Positions 24,477 to 32,318 of a DNA stretch of 34,272 nucleotides are shown here, in pieces. How positions within the stretch are numbered: position 1 is the stretch's first letter; the number at the start of each line of letters is the position of its first letter. The stretch lies in assembly GCF_001419745.1 (NCBI RefSeq), contig NZ_LIRJ01000117.1, positions 1 to 34,272 of the forward strand, written 5' to 3'. Made by a program: the position numbers and the translations under genes. This DNA comes from Streptomyces silaceus (GTDB lineage: Bacteria; Actinomycetota; Actinomycetes; Streptomycetales; Streptomycetaceae). The notes under the pieces were generated by a model. That model was not told the DNA's origin. It saw only the letters and a list, made by a program, of their open reading frames with translations, and ran no database searches.

Positions 24477-25484
24477 TCAGGCCGTCGCGCCGTACCGGTA
24501 GTGGTGGTAGGCGTGGTGGGCCGCGAAGCCCATCCCGCCGTACAGCGCTCGCGCGCCGTCGTTGTCGTCCTCGACCTGCAGCCAGGCCGCCGACGCGCCC
24601 TCGGCCAGGGCCTGCCGGGCCAGCGCGGTCATCACCGCGGTGGCGAGCCCCTGCCGCCGGTGCCCCGGATCCACCTCGACCGCCATGAACCCCGCCCAGC
24701 GCCCGTCCACCACGCACCGCCCGATCGCGGCGGCCGGGGAATCACCGCTCCCGGGCACGGAAGCGAACCACACCGAGGGCCCGCCCGCCAGCACCTCGCG
24801 CACATGCGGGCCGGTAACCGCGGCCCGGTTGTACCGCCGCAGCCACGCCTCGTCGAAGGACCGGGACAGCCGCACCCGGTCCACGGCGGCGTCCAGATCG
24901 CCGAGGGGGGCGAGCCCGCCGACGTAGAGCCGGGCGGTCACCTCGCGCACCCAGCCGCGCTCCTCCAGGTCCGCGCAGAGCAGCTCCTGGGTGCCCTCGG
25001 CGCCGGTGGCGGTCTGGAGGTACGCGGGCAGGTCCCGGGCGGCGTACCACGCGCGCACGGCCGAAAGCGCCTCGTCGAGCGGCCTGCCCGGATCGCCGAG
25101 CGGCAGCGCGGAGTTGGCCCGCCGGGTGAAGCCGGCGGCGGCCCGCAGCCGCCACTCGCCGAGCGCCTCGCTCTCCACCGGCCGCCAGGCCCGCGCGCTC
25201 ACCCGGGCCAGCTCCTCGAAGGAGGCGGCGGGTCCGCGCCGGCGCGCCGGCGCGGCCGGGACGACCTTGCCCGCGACCAGCGTCCGCTCCGGAATCCGGA
25301 CGCTTTCGCCGCCCCGCCGTGTGATGAGCACCACACCATCGTCCCACGATGTGAGAACACCCACCGTGTCGGTGAACTTGCCGCCCGCGTCGGAGCTGCC
25401 GGTCAGCCGTCGAACGGAGACGCGTTTGCCCACGTCAGCAGGGGTGATGCGGACCTCGAGTTGTCCGCCCGCAGTGAATTCCAC
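24477..25484 (-). CDS. GNAT family N-acetyltransferase with N-terminal barrel
   Basis: This 335-residue protein has an N-terminal region of about 70 residues (VEFTAGGQLEVRITPADVG to VRIPERTLVAG) that looks like a small beta-barrel. A divergent middle follows, and then a C-terminal GNAT domain at about 240-335 with the acetyl-CoA loop DPGHRRQGLAT and the ARALYGGMGF end motif. Substrate unknown. I chose GTG 25484 because AGGAGGGG lies 11 bases upstream and the protein start is conserved-looking. ATG 25514 would add ten residues without a ribosome site. The gene is divergent from fdxA across a 143-bp spacer. Confidence 0.85.
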   Translation of the reverse strand: MEFTAGGQLEVRITPADVGKRVSVRRLTGSSDAGGKFTDTVGVLTSWDDGVVLITRRGGESVRIPERTLVAGKVVPAAPARRRGPAASFEELARVSARAWRPVESEALGEWRLRAAAGFTRRANSALPLGDPGRPLDEALSAVRAWYAARDLPAYLQTATGAEGTQELLCADLEERGWVREVTARLYVGGLAPLGDLDAAVDRVRLSRSFDEAWLRRYNRAAVTGPHVREVLAGGPSVWFASVPGSGDSPAAAIGRCVVDGRWAGFMAVEVDPGHRRQGLATAVMTALARQALAEGASAAWLQVEDDNDGARALYGGMGFAAHHAYHHYRYGATA

Positions 25485-25627
25485 AGCTCTGTACGCCCCT
25501 CCTGTTCGGATCATGCCCGGGAACGGAGATACTAGGGGCGGGCATCGACGACGCCGCGCTCCCGCGCGCCAGGCGAGCGGAGCCTGAAGACGGCCCGCCA
25601 ACGCCCGTATCGAGGAGGAACGACAGC

Positions 25628-25948
25628 GTGACCTACGTCATCGCGCAGCCTTGTGTCGACGTCAAGGACAAGGCGTGCATCGAGGAGTGCCCGGTCGACT
25701 GCATTTACGAGGGCTCCCGGTCCTTGTACATCCACCCGGACGAATGCGTCGACTGTGGAGCCTGCGAACCGGTCTGCCCGGTCGAGGCGATCTTCTACGA
25801 GGACGACACTCCTGAGGAGTGGAAGGACTACTACAAGGCGAACGTCGAGTTCTTCGACGAGCTCGGTTCGCCCGGCGGCGCGAGCAAGCTCGGTCTGATC
25901 GAGCGCGACCACGCCTTCATCGCCGCCCTGCCGCCGCAGAACCAGTAA
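25628..25948 (+). CDS. fdxA: Seven-iron ferredoxin FdxA
   Basis: This small cytoplasmic electron carrier has 106 residues. Cys9, Cys17 and Cys50 are placed to hold a 3Fe-4S cluster, and Cys21, Cys40, Cys43 and Cys46 a 4Fe-4S cluster, the spacing of Azotobacter ferredoxin I shifted by one residue. The C-terminal extension (EEWKDYYKANVEFF) is typical of the actinobacterial form. GTG 25628 follows GAGGAGGAA. It lies 93 bases upstream of dapC with a hairpin between, and the fdx-dapC pair is conserved in mycobacteria. Partner enzymes, possibly cytochromes P450, are not in this window. Confidence 0.95.
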   Translation: MTYVIAQPCVDVKDKACIEECPVDCIYEGSRSLYIHPDECVDCGACEPVCPVEAIFYEDDTPEEWKDYYKANVEFFDELGSPGGASKLGLIERDHAFIAALPPQNQ

Positions 25949-25968
25949 CGGCAGTTCGAGCGCTGCCC

Positions 25969-26001
25969 CGGTCCCGTACGGCTTCGCGCCGTGCGGGACC
26001 G
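25969..26001 (+). terminator. Hairpin between fdxA and dapC
   Basis: A 14-bp stem (CGGTCCCGTACGGC with one wobble pair) and a 5-base loop lie 21 bases after the fdxA stop and 41 bases before the dapC start. It probably terminates most fdxA transcripts while dapC is read through or has its own start. Confidence 0.7.
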
Positions 26002-26041
26002 AGGCGTTTGCAACGACCAGTACCAGCACGGGAGTCAGCAC

Positions 26042-27136
26042 GTGTCAGCAGTCTCCGACCGCCTTCCCACCTTTCCCTGGGACAGGCTCGAGCCGTACAA
26101 GGCCACCGCGGCCGCCCACCCCGGCGGCATCGTCGACCTGTCGGTGGGCACCCCGGTCGACCCGGTGCCCGAGCTGATCCAGAAAGCGCTGGTCGCGGCC
26201 GCTGACTCGCCGGGCTATCCGACGGTGTGGGGCACCCCGGAGCTGCGCGACGCGCTCACCGGCTGGTGCGAACGGCGCCTCGGCGCACGCGACTTCACGC
26301 ACCGCAACGTCCTGCCGGTGGTCGGCTCCAAGGAGCTGGTGGCCTGGCTCCCGACGCAGTTGGGCCTCGGTCCGGGCGACGTGGTCGCCCACCCGCGGCT
26401 CGCCTACCCGACGTACGAGGTCGGGGCGCGCCTGGCCCGCGCCGAGTACGTCGCCTACGACGAGCCCACCGAGCTCGACCCCACGAACCTCAAGCTCCTG
26501 TGGCTCAACTCGCCCTCGAACCCGACCGGTCGGGTCCTCACGCGCGAGGAGCTCACCCGTACCGTCGCCTGGGCGCGTGAGCACGGCGTGCTGCTCGTCA
26601 GCGACGAGTGCTACCTGGAGCTCGGCTGGGAGGCCGAGCCGGTCTCGGTGCTCCACCCGGACGTCTGCGGCGGTTCGTACGAGGGGATCGTCGCCGTCCA
26701 CTCGCTCTCCAAGCGGTCCAACCTGGCGGGCTACCGCGCGGCGTTCGTCGCCGGCGACGCGGCCGTCCTCCACGACCTGCTGCAGATCCGCAAGCACGGC
26801 GGCATGATGACCTCCGCGCCGACCCAGGCCGCCGTCGTGGCGGCCCTCGGTGACGACCAGCACGTGCACGAGCAGCGCCAGCGGTACGCGGCGCGGCGCA
26901 CGGCCCTGCGCGAGGCCCTGGTGAAGCACGGCTTCCGCATCGAGCACAGCGAGGCGAGCCTGTACCTGTGGGCCACGCGCGACGAGTCCTGCTGGGACAC
27001 CGTCGGCCACCTCGCGGAGCTCGGCATCCTGGTGGCGCCCGGCGACTTCTACGGCCCGGCGGGCGAGCGCTTCGTGCGCGTGGCGCTGACGGCGTCGGAC
27101 GAGCGGGTCGCGGCCGCGGTCGAGCGCCTGGCCTGA
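26042..27136 (+). CDS. dapC: Succinyldiaminopimelate aminotransferase DapC
   Basis: This 364-residue class I/II PLP aminotransferase converts N-succinyl-2-amino-6-ketopimelate to N-succinyl-LL-diaminopimelate on the route to meso-DAP and lysine. The fold-type I marks are present: VGSKELVAWLP near the PLP phosphate site, NSPSNPTGRVL, SDECYLEL and the PLP lysine Lys224 in HSLSKRSNLAGYR. The actinobacterial DapC start RLPTFPWDRLEPYK is clear. GTG 26042 is set by GGGAG upstream. dapE, the next step of the same pathway, lies 1.8 kb downstream in the same direction. Confidence 0.93.
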   Translation: MSAVSDRLPTFPWDRLEPYKATAAAHPGGIVDLSVGTPVDPVPELIQKALVAAADSPGYPTVWGTPELRDALTGWCERRLGARDFTHRNVLPVVGSKELVAWLPTQLGLGPGDVVAHPRLAYPTYEVGARLARAEYVAYDEPTELDPTNLKLLWLNSPSNPTGRVLTREELTRTVAWAREHGVLLVSDECYLELGWEAEPVSVLHPDVCGGSYEGIVAVHSLSKRSNLAGYRAAFVAGDAAVLHDLLQIRKHGGMMTSAPTQAAVVAALGDDQHVHEQRQRYAARRTALREALVKHGFRIEHSEASLYLWATRDESCWDTVGHLAELGILVAPGDFYGPAGERFVRVALTASDERVAAAVERLA

Positions 27137-27162
27137 GCCGGTCCGCCGCCGACAGGACATGA

Positions 27163-27197
27163 CGAAGGGCCCGGAGCCAGTGGCTCCGGGCCCTTCG
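27163..27197. terminator. Bidirectional terminator after dapC
   Basis: A 17-bp perfect stem (CGAAGGGCCCGGAGCCA and its complement) closes on a very short loop at 27180. It lies between the dapC stop and the convergent gene ending at 27214, so it can serve both. Confidence 0.88.
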
Positions 27198-27213
27198 TGT
27201 GCGCATCGGGCGA

Positions 27214-27660
27214 TCAGCCGAGCGGCAGACCCTTGACCGGCAGCTGGTCGGCGGCCGGCAGACCGCCCTTGGTCAGGCCGTCGGTGGGCAGGCCGCCGTC
27301 GGTGGCCGTGCCCGCGGTGTCGCCGAGGACCTCGCCCGCGCTGCCGGCGACATCACCGGCGGCCTTCTGCGCGGCGGGGGTCGCGGTCTTGGCGCCCTTG
27401 CCGACGGCCTTGCCCGCGGTCGGAACGGCCTTCTTCACGGCCTTGCTGCCGGTGTCACCGGCGAGGTCGCTGACGTTCTGAGCGGCACCGTCGACGGTGT
27501 TGCCCAGGCCCGCACCGTCCAGAGCGGTCAGCCCGCCCAGGTCGGGGGCGGCCGGGAGAGCCGCGGCGCCAGCGGAGCCGGCCGCACCGACCACGGAAGC
27601 TGCGCCCGCTGCGCTGAGCAGCGCGGCACGGGCGATCCGGCGGGTCAGGGGGAGGGACAT
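27214..27660 (-). CDS. Secreted Ala/Gly-rich small protein
   Basis: This 148-residue protein has an N-terminal signal peptide: basic start MSLPLTRRIARAA, hydrophobic core, and an AxA-like cleavage region near residues 29-34 (GSAGAAA). The mature part is Ala/Gly/Lys/Thr-rich with no recognisable domain, and repeats short stretches such as GKAVGKGAK and PAAQKAAGDVAG. Homologous proteins in Streptomyces are sometimes labelled ATP-binding, but I see no nucleotide motif. GGAG lies upstream of ATG 27660. It is likely an extracellular or wall-associated intrinsically disordered protein. Confidence 0.8.
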   Translation of the reverse strand: MSLPLTRRIARAALLSAAGAASVVGAAGSAGAAALPAAPDLGGLTALDGAGLGNTVDGAAQNVSDLAGDTGSKAVKKAVPTAGKAVGKGAKTATPAAQKAAGDVAGSAGEVLGDTAGTATDGGLPTDGLTKGGLPAADQLPVKGLPLG

Positions 27661-27976
27661 GATGCTCCTTCAGACGGGAGAGAACGTGGGGTCGTCCGGC
27701 CGGATCGGCTCCGGCTTCCCGCCGGATGGGTTCCGGCGTTCGGACGCAGTGACTACCGCTCGAAGTCCGCGAAGGTTGCGGCGGCCCAACGTAAAGAGTT
27801 GGCAATGCGTCGCATAATCGCCTGCGGCTAAAAGCGGACAAACGGCACCCGTCCCAGAGGCCTGCTGAATCCTTCATCCCCTGTGTTCTCAAGGGATTCG
27901 AGGTTTACGGGTGGGGCGCGGGGGAAACCTGTGCGCGGCGTCGAGCCGACGCGCTCACCGTGCCCCCATCGAGTGA
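27661..27976. other. Gene-free spacer, 316 bp, upstream of the secreted protein gene
   Basis: No credible ORF with a ribosome site was found here. It is less GC-rich between about 27780 and 27900. It contains the ribosome site of the leftward secreted-protein gene and a candidate promoter at 27814-27841. The 3' end of the next leftward gene lies at 27977; I see no strong terminator hairpin between them. Confidence 0.6.
27814..27841 (-). promoter_or_regulatory. Candidate promoter for the secreted protein gene
   Basis: Read leftward, TTGTCC (27841-27836) and GATTAT (27819-27814) are spaced by 16 bases, with four of six matches to each vegetative hexamer. The implied leader is about 145 bases long. 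Confidence 0.4.
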
Positions 27977-28888
27977 TCAGCCGTACTGCTGCCCGGTGAC
28001 GATTCGGACCTCGTCCGCGGCACCGCCCGGCCTCGCGGCCCCCTCCGACGGCACCTTCCGCCACGTCCCCGAGCCGCCGGCGCGCCACTCCCGGCCGCCG
28101 TACACGACCCGCTCGATGTGCAGCGCCGAGGACTGGGCCACCGCCCAGTGCGCCAGCTCCCAGCCGCGCTGCGGGGTCCGGCCGCCGGCCAGCGGCGCGG
28201 GCACCGGGACCGTCACCGTGCGCCCCCGCGCGGCGTCCGGGCGCACCTCGCGGCCGAAGTCCCGGACGAGGGCGGCCCGCACCTGCGCCGGGCCCGACGG
28301 GTCGGTGTCCGGGCGGCCCTCGCAGCCGAAGGTGGCGGGGGAGCGGCCGGTGAGCGCGGCGGCGAGCAGCGCGGCGTCCGGCTCGTGCTTGGCGTAGGCC
28401 TGGGGATAGCCGCTGCGCTGCACGCGCTGCGCGGCGACCGTGAGGGGCAGGCGCGAATAGCCGGGGACCTCGGCCAGGTGTTCGTAGAACCGGCCCGCCG
28501 AGTACGCCGGGTCCATGATCTGCCGCTCGTCGCCCCAGCCCTGCGAGGGCCGCTGCTGGAAGAGGCCGAGCGAATCCCGGTCGCCGTGGCTGATGTTGCG
28601 CAGGCCCGACTCCTGGAGGGCCGTCGCCAGCGCGATGGTCACCGCGCGCTCGGGCATGCCGCGCGAGGTGCCGACCGCGGCCACCGTCGCGGCGTTCTGC
28701 GCCTGTTCGGCGGTGAACTCGTACGAGGCGCCGTCGCCGTTCCCCGACACCACCGTGCACCGCGGAGCGGGCTTGCCCCCGTACACGTACTGCACCGCCA
28801 CATAGCCCGCGACGGCCAGCAGCACCGCGACCGCGGCCCCGCAACGGAGGAGACGGCCGCGCCGGAAGGGGACGGGGGGCTCAGGCAC
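27977..28888 (-). CDS. Membrane-anchored lysozyme-like protein
   Basis: This 303-residue protein has one N-terminal helix at about 14-34 (GAAVAVLLAVAGYVAVQYV) after a basic stretch, so the rest should be extracellular. Residues about 60-160 contain TIALATALQESGLRN and DSLGLFQQRPSQGWG, which resemble the catalytic-glutamate and GLMQ motifs of soluble lytic transglycosylases. Similar actinobacterial proteins are sometimes labelled heavy-metal transporters, which the sequence does not support. The C-terminal region has no recognised domain. GTG 28888 is the start that includes the anchor. It is divergent from dapE, with a 62-bp spacer. Confidence 0.8.
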   Translation of the reverse strand: MPEPPVPFRRGRLLRCGAAVAVLLAVAGYVAVQYVYGGKPAPRCTVVSGNGDGASYEFTAEQAQNAATVAAVGTSRGMPERAVTIALATALQESGLRNISHGDRDSLGLFQQRPSQGWGDERQIMDPAYSAGRFYEHLAEVPGYSRLPLTVAAQRVQRSGYPQAYAKHEPDAALLAAALTGRSPATFGCEGRPDTDPSGPAQVRAALVRDFGREVRPDAARGRTVTVPVPAPLAGGRTPQRGWELAHWAVAQSSALHIERVVYGGREWRAGGSGTWRKVPSEGAARPGGAADEVRIVTGQQYG

Positions 28889-28950
28889 GCGTCCAAGGTA
28901 CTGGAGTCCACCGACAGGTCGGCGCGCCGTCTGGCGTTAGGGTCTTCGGC

Positions 28951-30039
28951 ATGCCTCACACACCGCTTGACCTCACGCTCGACGCCGCGAAGCTCACCGC
29001 GCAGCTGGTCGACTTCCCGTCCCCGAGCGGCGAGGAGAAGGCGCTCGCCGACGCCATCGAGACGGCCCTGCGGGCCCTGCCGCACCTCACCGTCGACCGG
29101 TTCGGCAACAACGTGGTGGCCCGCACGAACCTCGGCCGCGCCGAGCGCGTCGTCCTCGCCGGGCACATCGACACCGTGCCGATCGCCGAGAACCCGCCCA
29201 ACGTGCCCTCGCGCCTGGACGAGGACGGCATCCTGTGGGGCTGCGGCACCTGCGACATGAAGTCGGGCGTCGCCGTCCAGCTGCGCATCGCGCAGACGGT
29301 GACCGAGCCCACCCGCGACCTCACCTTCGTCTTCTACGACAACGAAGAGGTGGCCGCGCACCTCAACGGCCTCGGGCACGTCGCCGAGGCGCACCCCGAC
29401 TGGCTCGCGGGCGACTTCGCGATCCTCCTGGAGCCCACCGACGGGCTCGTCGAGGGCGGCTGCCAGGGCACGCTGCGGGTCCTGCTCAAGACCAAGGGGG
29501 TGCGGGCGCACTCCGCGCGCGCGTGGATGGGCTCCAACGCCGTCCACGCGGCCACCCCGATCCTCCAGAAGCTCGCCGCGTACGAGCCGCGCAAGCCGGT
29601 CGTGGAGGGCCTGCGGTTCCACGAGGGCCTCAACGCCGTCCGCATCGAGGGCGGCGTCGCCACCAACGTCATCCCCGACGAGTGCACCGTCACCGTCAAC
29701 TTCCGCTACGCGCCGGACCGCACCGAGGAGGAGGCCCTCGCCTTCGTGCGCGAGTACTTCGCGGACTGCGGCGTCGACGAGTTCGTCGTCGACGACCACA
29801 CGGGACCGGCCCGCCCCGGCCTCACCCACCCGGCCGCCGCGGCCTTCGTGGCGGCCGTCGGCGGCGAGCCCCGGCCCAAGTTCGGCTGGACGGACGTCTC
29901 CCGCTTCAGCGCCCTCGGCGTGCCCGCGGTCAACTTCAGCCCCGGCAACCCGCTGCTCGCGCACAAGATCGACGAGCGTGTCGAGGCGGCGCGGATCCCC
30001 GAGGCGGAGGAGACGCTGCGGGCCTGGCTCACCTCCTGA
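28951..30039 (+). CDS. dapE: Succinyl-diaminopimelate desuccinylase DapE
   Basis: This dinuclear zinc hydrolase, 362 residues, releases LL-diaminopimelate from its N-succinyl form. The M20 family metal ligands are all visible: His72 in GHIDTVP, Asp102 in CGTCDMKSG, Glu133 next to the catalytic Glu132 in NEE, Glu161 in LLEPTDG and His338 in LLAHKIDE. The dimerisation domain lies in the middle (CQGTLRVLLKTKGVRAHSAR). It acts after DapC in lysine and cell-wall DAP synthesis. ATG 28951 is the first start, and the next gene begins 74 bases downstream. Confidence 0.95.
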   Translation: MPHTPLDLTLDAAKLTAQLVDFPSPSGEEKALADAIETALRALPHLTVDRFGNNVVARTNLGRAERVVLAGHIDTVPIAENPPNVPSRLDEDGILWGCGTCDMKSGVAVQLRIAQTVTEPTRDLTFVFYDNEEVAAHLNGLGHVAEAHPDWLAGDFAILLEPTDGLVEGGCQGTLRVLLKTKGVRAHSARAWMGSNAVHAATPILQKLAAYEPRKPVVEGLRFHEGLNAVRIEGGVATNVIPDECTVTVNFRYAPDRTEEEALAFVREYFADCGVDEFVVDDHTGPARPGLTHPAAAAFVAAVGGEPRPKFGWTDVSRFSALGVPAVNFSPGNPLLAHKIDERVEAARIPEAEETLRAWLTS

Positions 30040-30112
30040 CACCCGAAGGTCCCTCTGTGGTAACCCGCGTAGACCTAGGCTGTCTGTCACGTACGCATGG
30101 AGGGAGCAGACG

Positions 30113-30871
30113 ATGAGCAACCCCGACGAGGTCAGGGCCGGGAAGCGTCCCGACGAGCAGCGGCTCGGACCGGTGCTGCGCCGGCGCGACCAGGTCCAGG
30201 CCGGCACCACCGATCAGCGTCTCCTCGACTCCGACGGCCCCTCGGAGTGGGTGCACACGGACCCCTGGCGGGTCCTGCGCATCCAGTCCGAGTTCATCGA
30301 GGGCTTCGGCACGCTCGCCGAACTCCCGCCCGCGATCAGCGTCTTCGGCTCGGCGCGCACTCCGGAGGACTCGCCGGAGTACGCGGCGGGCGTCGCGATC
30401 GGCAAGGCCCTCGTCGACGCGGGCTTCGCGGTGATCACGGGCGGCGGGCCCGGCGCCATGCAGGCCGCCAACCAGGGCGCCGTCGAGGCCAAGGGCATCT
30501 CGGTCGGCCTCGGCATCGAGCTGCCCTTCGAGCAGGGGCTGAACCCCTACGTCGACATCGGCGTGAACTTCCGCTACTTCTTTGTCCGGAAAACGATGTT
30601 TGTGAAGTACGCGCAGGGCTTCGTGGTCCTGCCCGGCGGCCTCGGCACGCTGGACGAGCTCTTCGAGGCGCTCACGCTCGTCCAGACCCGCAAGGTCACG
30701 CGGTTCCCGATCGTCCTGTTCGGCTCGGAGTACTGGGGCGGCCTGGTCGACTGGCTGAAGAACACGGTCATCGCCCAGGGCAAGGCCTCCGACGCCGACC
30801 TGCTCCTCTTCCACGTCACGGACGACGTCGACGAGGCGATCACCCTGGTCACCAAGGAAGTCGGCAAGTAG
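30113..30871 (+). CDS. LOG-family (TIGR00730) nucleotide phosphoribohydrolase-like
   Basis: This 252-residue Rossmann-like protein belongs to the LOG/TIGR00730 group, whose characterised members hydrolyse cytokinin riboside monophosphates or AMP-type nucleotides. It has ISVFGSARTP, ITGGGPGAMQAANQGA and the defining PGGLGTLDE at residues 174-182 with catalytic-site Glu182. ATG 30113 follows GGAGGGAG. It lies downstream of dapE in the same direction. A LOG homologue near dapE and folP2 is also found in mycobacteria, as I remember. The physiological substrate is unknown. Confidence 0.88.
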   Translation: MSNPDEVRAGKRPDEQRLGPVLRRRDQVQAGTTDQRLLDSDGPSEWVHTDPWRVLRIQSEFIEGFGTLAELPPAISVFGSARTPEDSPEYAAGVAIGKALVDAGFAVITGGGPGAMQAANQGAVEAKGISVGLGIELPFEQGLNPYVDIGVNFRYFFVRKTMFVKYAQGFVVLPGGLGTLDELFEALTLVQTRKVTRFPIVLFGSEYWGGLVDWLKNTVIAQGKASDADLLLFHVTDDVDEAITLVTKEVGK

Positions 30872-30888
30872 CGCCACGACGACGTGAA

Positions 30889-30947
30889 GAACTCCCCGAA
30901 GGGAGTTCGCGCGGGTCCCCGGCGGTCGTCCGCCGGGGACCCGCGCG
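30889..30947. terminator. Double hairpin between convergent LOG and folP genes
   Basis: A small hairpin (GAACTCCC, loop CGAA, GGGAGTTC; 30889-30908) is followed directly by a large one with an 18-bp stem and TCGT loop (30908-30947). They fill the 79-bp gap between two converging stop codons. Confidence 0.9.
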
Positions 30948-30950
30948 CGC

Positions 30951-31811
30951 TCAGGCGAGCCCGCGCCGCGCGACCGCCGGGTCCCGGTGCCCCGCGATCG
31001 TCGCCACCATGTCCAGGACCTGGCGGGTCTCGGCGACCTCGTGCACGCGGTAGACCTGCGCGCCCAGCCACGCCGAGACCGCCGTCGTCGCCAGGGTGCC
31101 GATCACCCGCTCCTTGACCGGCTTGTCGAGGGTCTCGCCCACGAAGTCCTTGTTGGACAGGGAGACCAGCACCGGCCAGCCCGTGTCGACCATCTCGCCG
31201 AGCCTGCGGGTGGCCTCCAGGCTGTGCCGGGTGTTCTTGCCGAAGTCGTGCCCCGGGTCGATCAGCACGGACTCGCGCGGCACGCCCAGCTCCACCGCGC
31301 GCTCGGCCAGGCCGACCGTCACCCGCAGGATGTCCGCCATGACGTCGTCGTACGTGACGCGGTGCGGCCGGGTGCGCGGCTCGGCGCCGCCCGCGTGCGT
31401 GCAGACCAGGCCCGCGCCGTACCGCGCGGCGACCTCCGCGAGCCGGGGGTCGACGCCGCCCCAGGCGTCGTTGAGTACATCGGCGCCCGCCTCGCAGACC
31501 GCCTCGCCGACGTCGTGCCGCCAGGTGTCGACGCTGATCACCACGTCGGGGAACCGCCTGCGCACCTCGGCGACGAAACCGACCGTGCGGCGCGCCTCCT
31601 CCTCGGCGGTCACCTCCTCGCCGGGACCCGCCTTGACGCCGCCGATGTCGACGATGGCGGCACCCTCGGCGACCGCCTGCTCCACGCGGGCGAGCGCGGG
31701 CTCGTCGCGGAACGTGGCGCCCTGGTCGTAGAAGGAGTCCGGCGTCCGGTTGACGATCGCCATGATCACCGGTTCGTGCACGTCGAACTCGCGCCTGCCA
31801 AGCCTGAGCAT
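30951..31811 (-). CDS. folP: Dihydropteroate synthase paralogue, FolP2 type
   Basis: This 286-residue TIM-barrel protein is of the DHPS family. Present are IVNRTPDSFYDQG (loop 1), SVDTWR, NDAWGG, DPGHDFGKN and the final RVHEV. Two parts of the pABA/sulphonamide site differ from classical DHPS: the GGESTRPG loop is GGVKAGPG, and SRKSF/SRKRF is SNKDF. This, plus its place between LOG and DivIVA/tag genes rather than with folE/folK, matches the folP2 group of actinobacteria, whose mycobacterial members are reported to lack DHPS activity. The label FolP should therefore be taken with care. ATG 31811 is preceded by AGGAGG at about 10 bases. Confidence 0.85.
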   Translation of the reverse strand: MLRLGRREFDVHEPVIMAIVNRTPDSFYDQGATFRDEPALARVEQAVAEGAAIVDIGGVKAGPGEEVTAEEEARRTVGFVAEVRRRFPDVVISVDTWRHDVGEAVCEAGADVLNDAWGGVDPRLAEVAARYGAGLVCTHAGGAEPRTRPHRVTYDDVMADILRVTVGLAERAVELGVPRESVLIDPGHDFGKNTRHSLEATRRLGEMVDTGWPVLVSLSNKDFVGETLDKPVKERVIGTLATTAVSAWLGAQVYRVHEVAETRQVLDMVATIAGHRDPAVARRGLA

Positions 31812-31861
31812 CCCCTGTGGCCCTCCTGGGTCCTTGTCGCGGTTCGGCCGCCTGCGACCTT

Positions 31862-31901
31862 AACTGTCGGTGCCGCATGGCACGATCGGACCCTGACAGT
31901 T
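31862..31901. promoter_or_regulatory. Nested inverted repeats in the folP/DivIVA divergent spacer
   Basis: AACTGTC (31862-31868) and GACAGTT (31895-31901) flank a perfect inner dyad GTGCC-GCAT-GGCAC (31870-31883). The spacer between the two divergent starts is only 123 bp, so this is a good candidate operator for one or both genes. No regulator can be named. Confidence 0.4.
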
Positions 31902-31934
31902 TCAGCACGGGCAGTCGAGCGTGGGGGCCTCACG

Positions 31935-32318
31935 ATGGTCTTGTTCTTGTTCCTGGTCATCGCCCTCGTCGTGGTGGTCGGCGCGGTGACCCTCGCCGTG
32001 ATCGGCGGCGGCGAGAGCGGCGCCCTGCCCGACGCCGCGCCCGAGCAGTTCACCGATCCGCTGCCCCCGGACCGGCCGCTGCGCCGCGCCGACATCGAGG
32101 AGGTGCGCTTCCCGATGACCCTGCGCGGCTACCGCATGGCGGACGTGGACGACGTGCTCGGCCGCCTCGGCGCCGAGCTGGCCGAGCGGGACTCCCGCAT
32201 CGCCGAGCTGGAGGCGGCCCTGGCGGGCGCCCAGGCCACGGCGGTCGCGGGCCCCGCCCTCTTCGAGGGGTACACCCCGCGCACGGCGGGCGAGGACGAG
32301 AAGGGCGACGACCAGTGA
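31935..32318 (+). CDS. Membrane-anchored DivIVA-domain protein
   Basis: This 127-residue protein starts with one strongly hydrophobic helix (VLFLFLVIALVVVVGAVTLAVI, residues 2-23) and a short linker. A DivIVA-type motif follows (DIEEVRFPMTLRGYRMADVDDVLGRLGAEL, given here in part), as found at the start of DivIVA/Wag31 proteins. A short coiled coil (LAERDSRIAELEAALA) and a polar tail come next. Unlike true DivIVA, the motif is internal and the protein is membrane-fixed. It overlaps tag by four bases (GTGA) and is coupled to it. Mycobacteria have a similar protein before tagA (Rv1209, from memory). Function unknown, perhaps in polar growth. Confidence 0.85.
   Translation: MVLFLFLVIALVVVVGAVTLAVIGGGESGALPDAAPEQFTDPLPPDRPLRRADIEEVRFPMTLRGYRMADVDDVLGRLGAELAERDSRIAELEAALAGAQATAVAGPALFEGYTPRTAGEDEKGDDQ

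Noticed and set aside
24477..25601. Longer GNAT protein from the upstream start at 25601
   Set aside because: The added residues are Arg/Pro-rich, run into the fdxA leader, and have no ribosome site.
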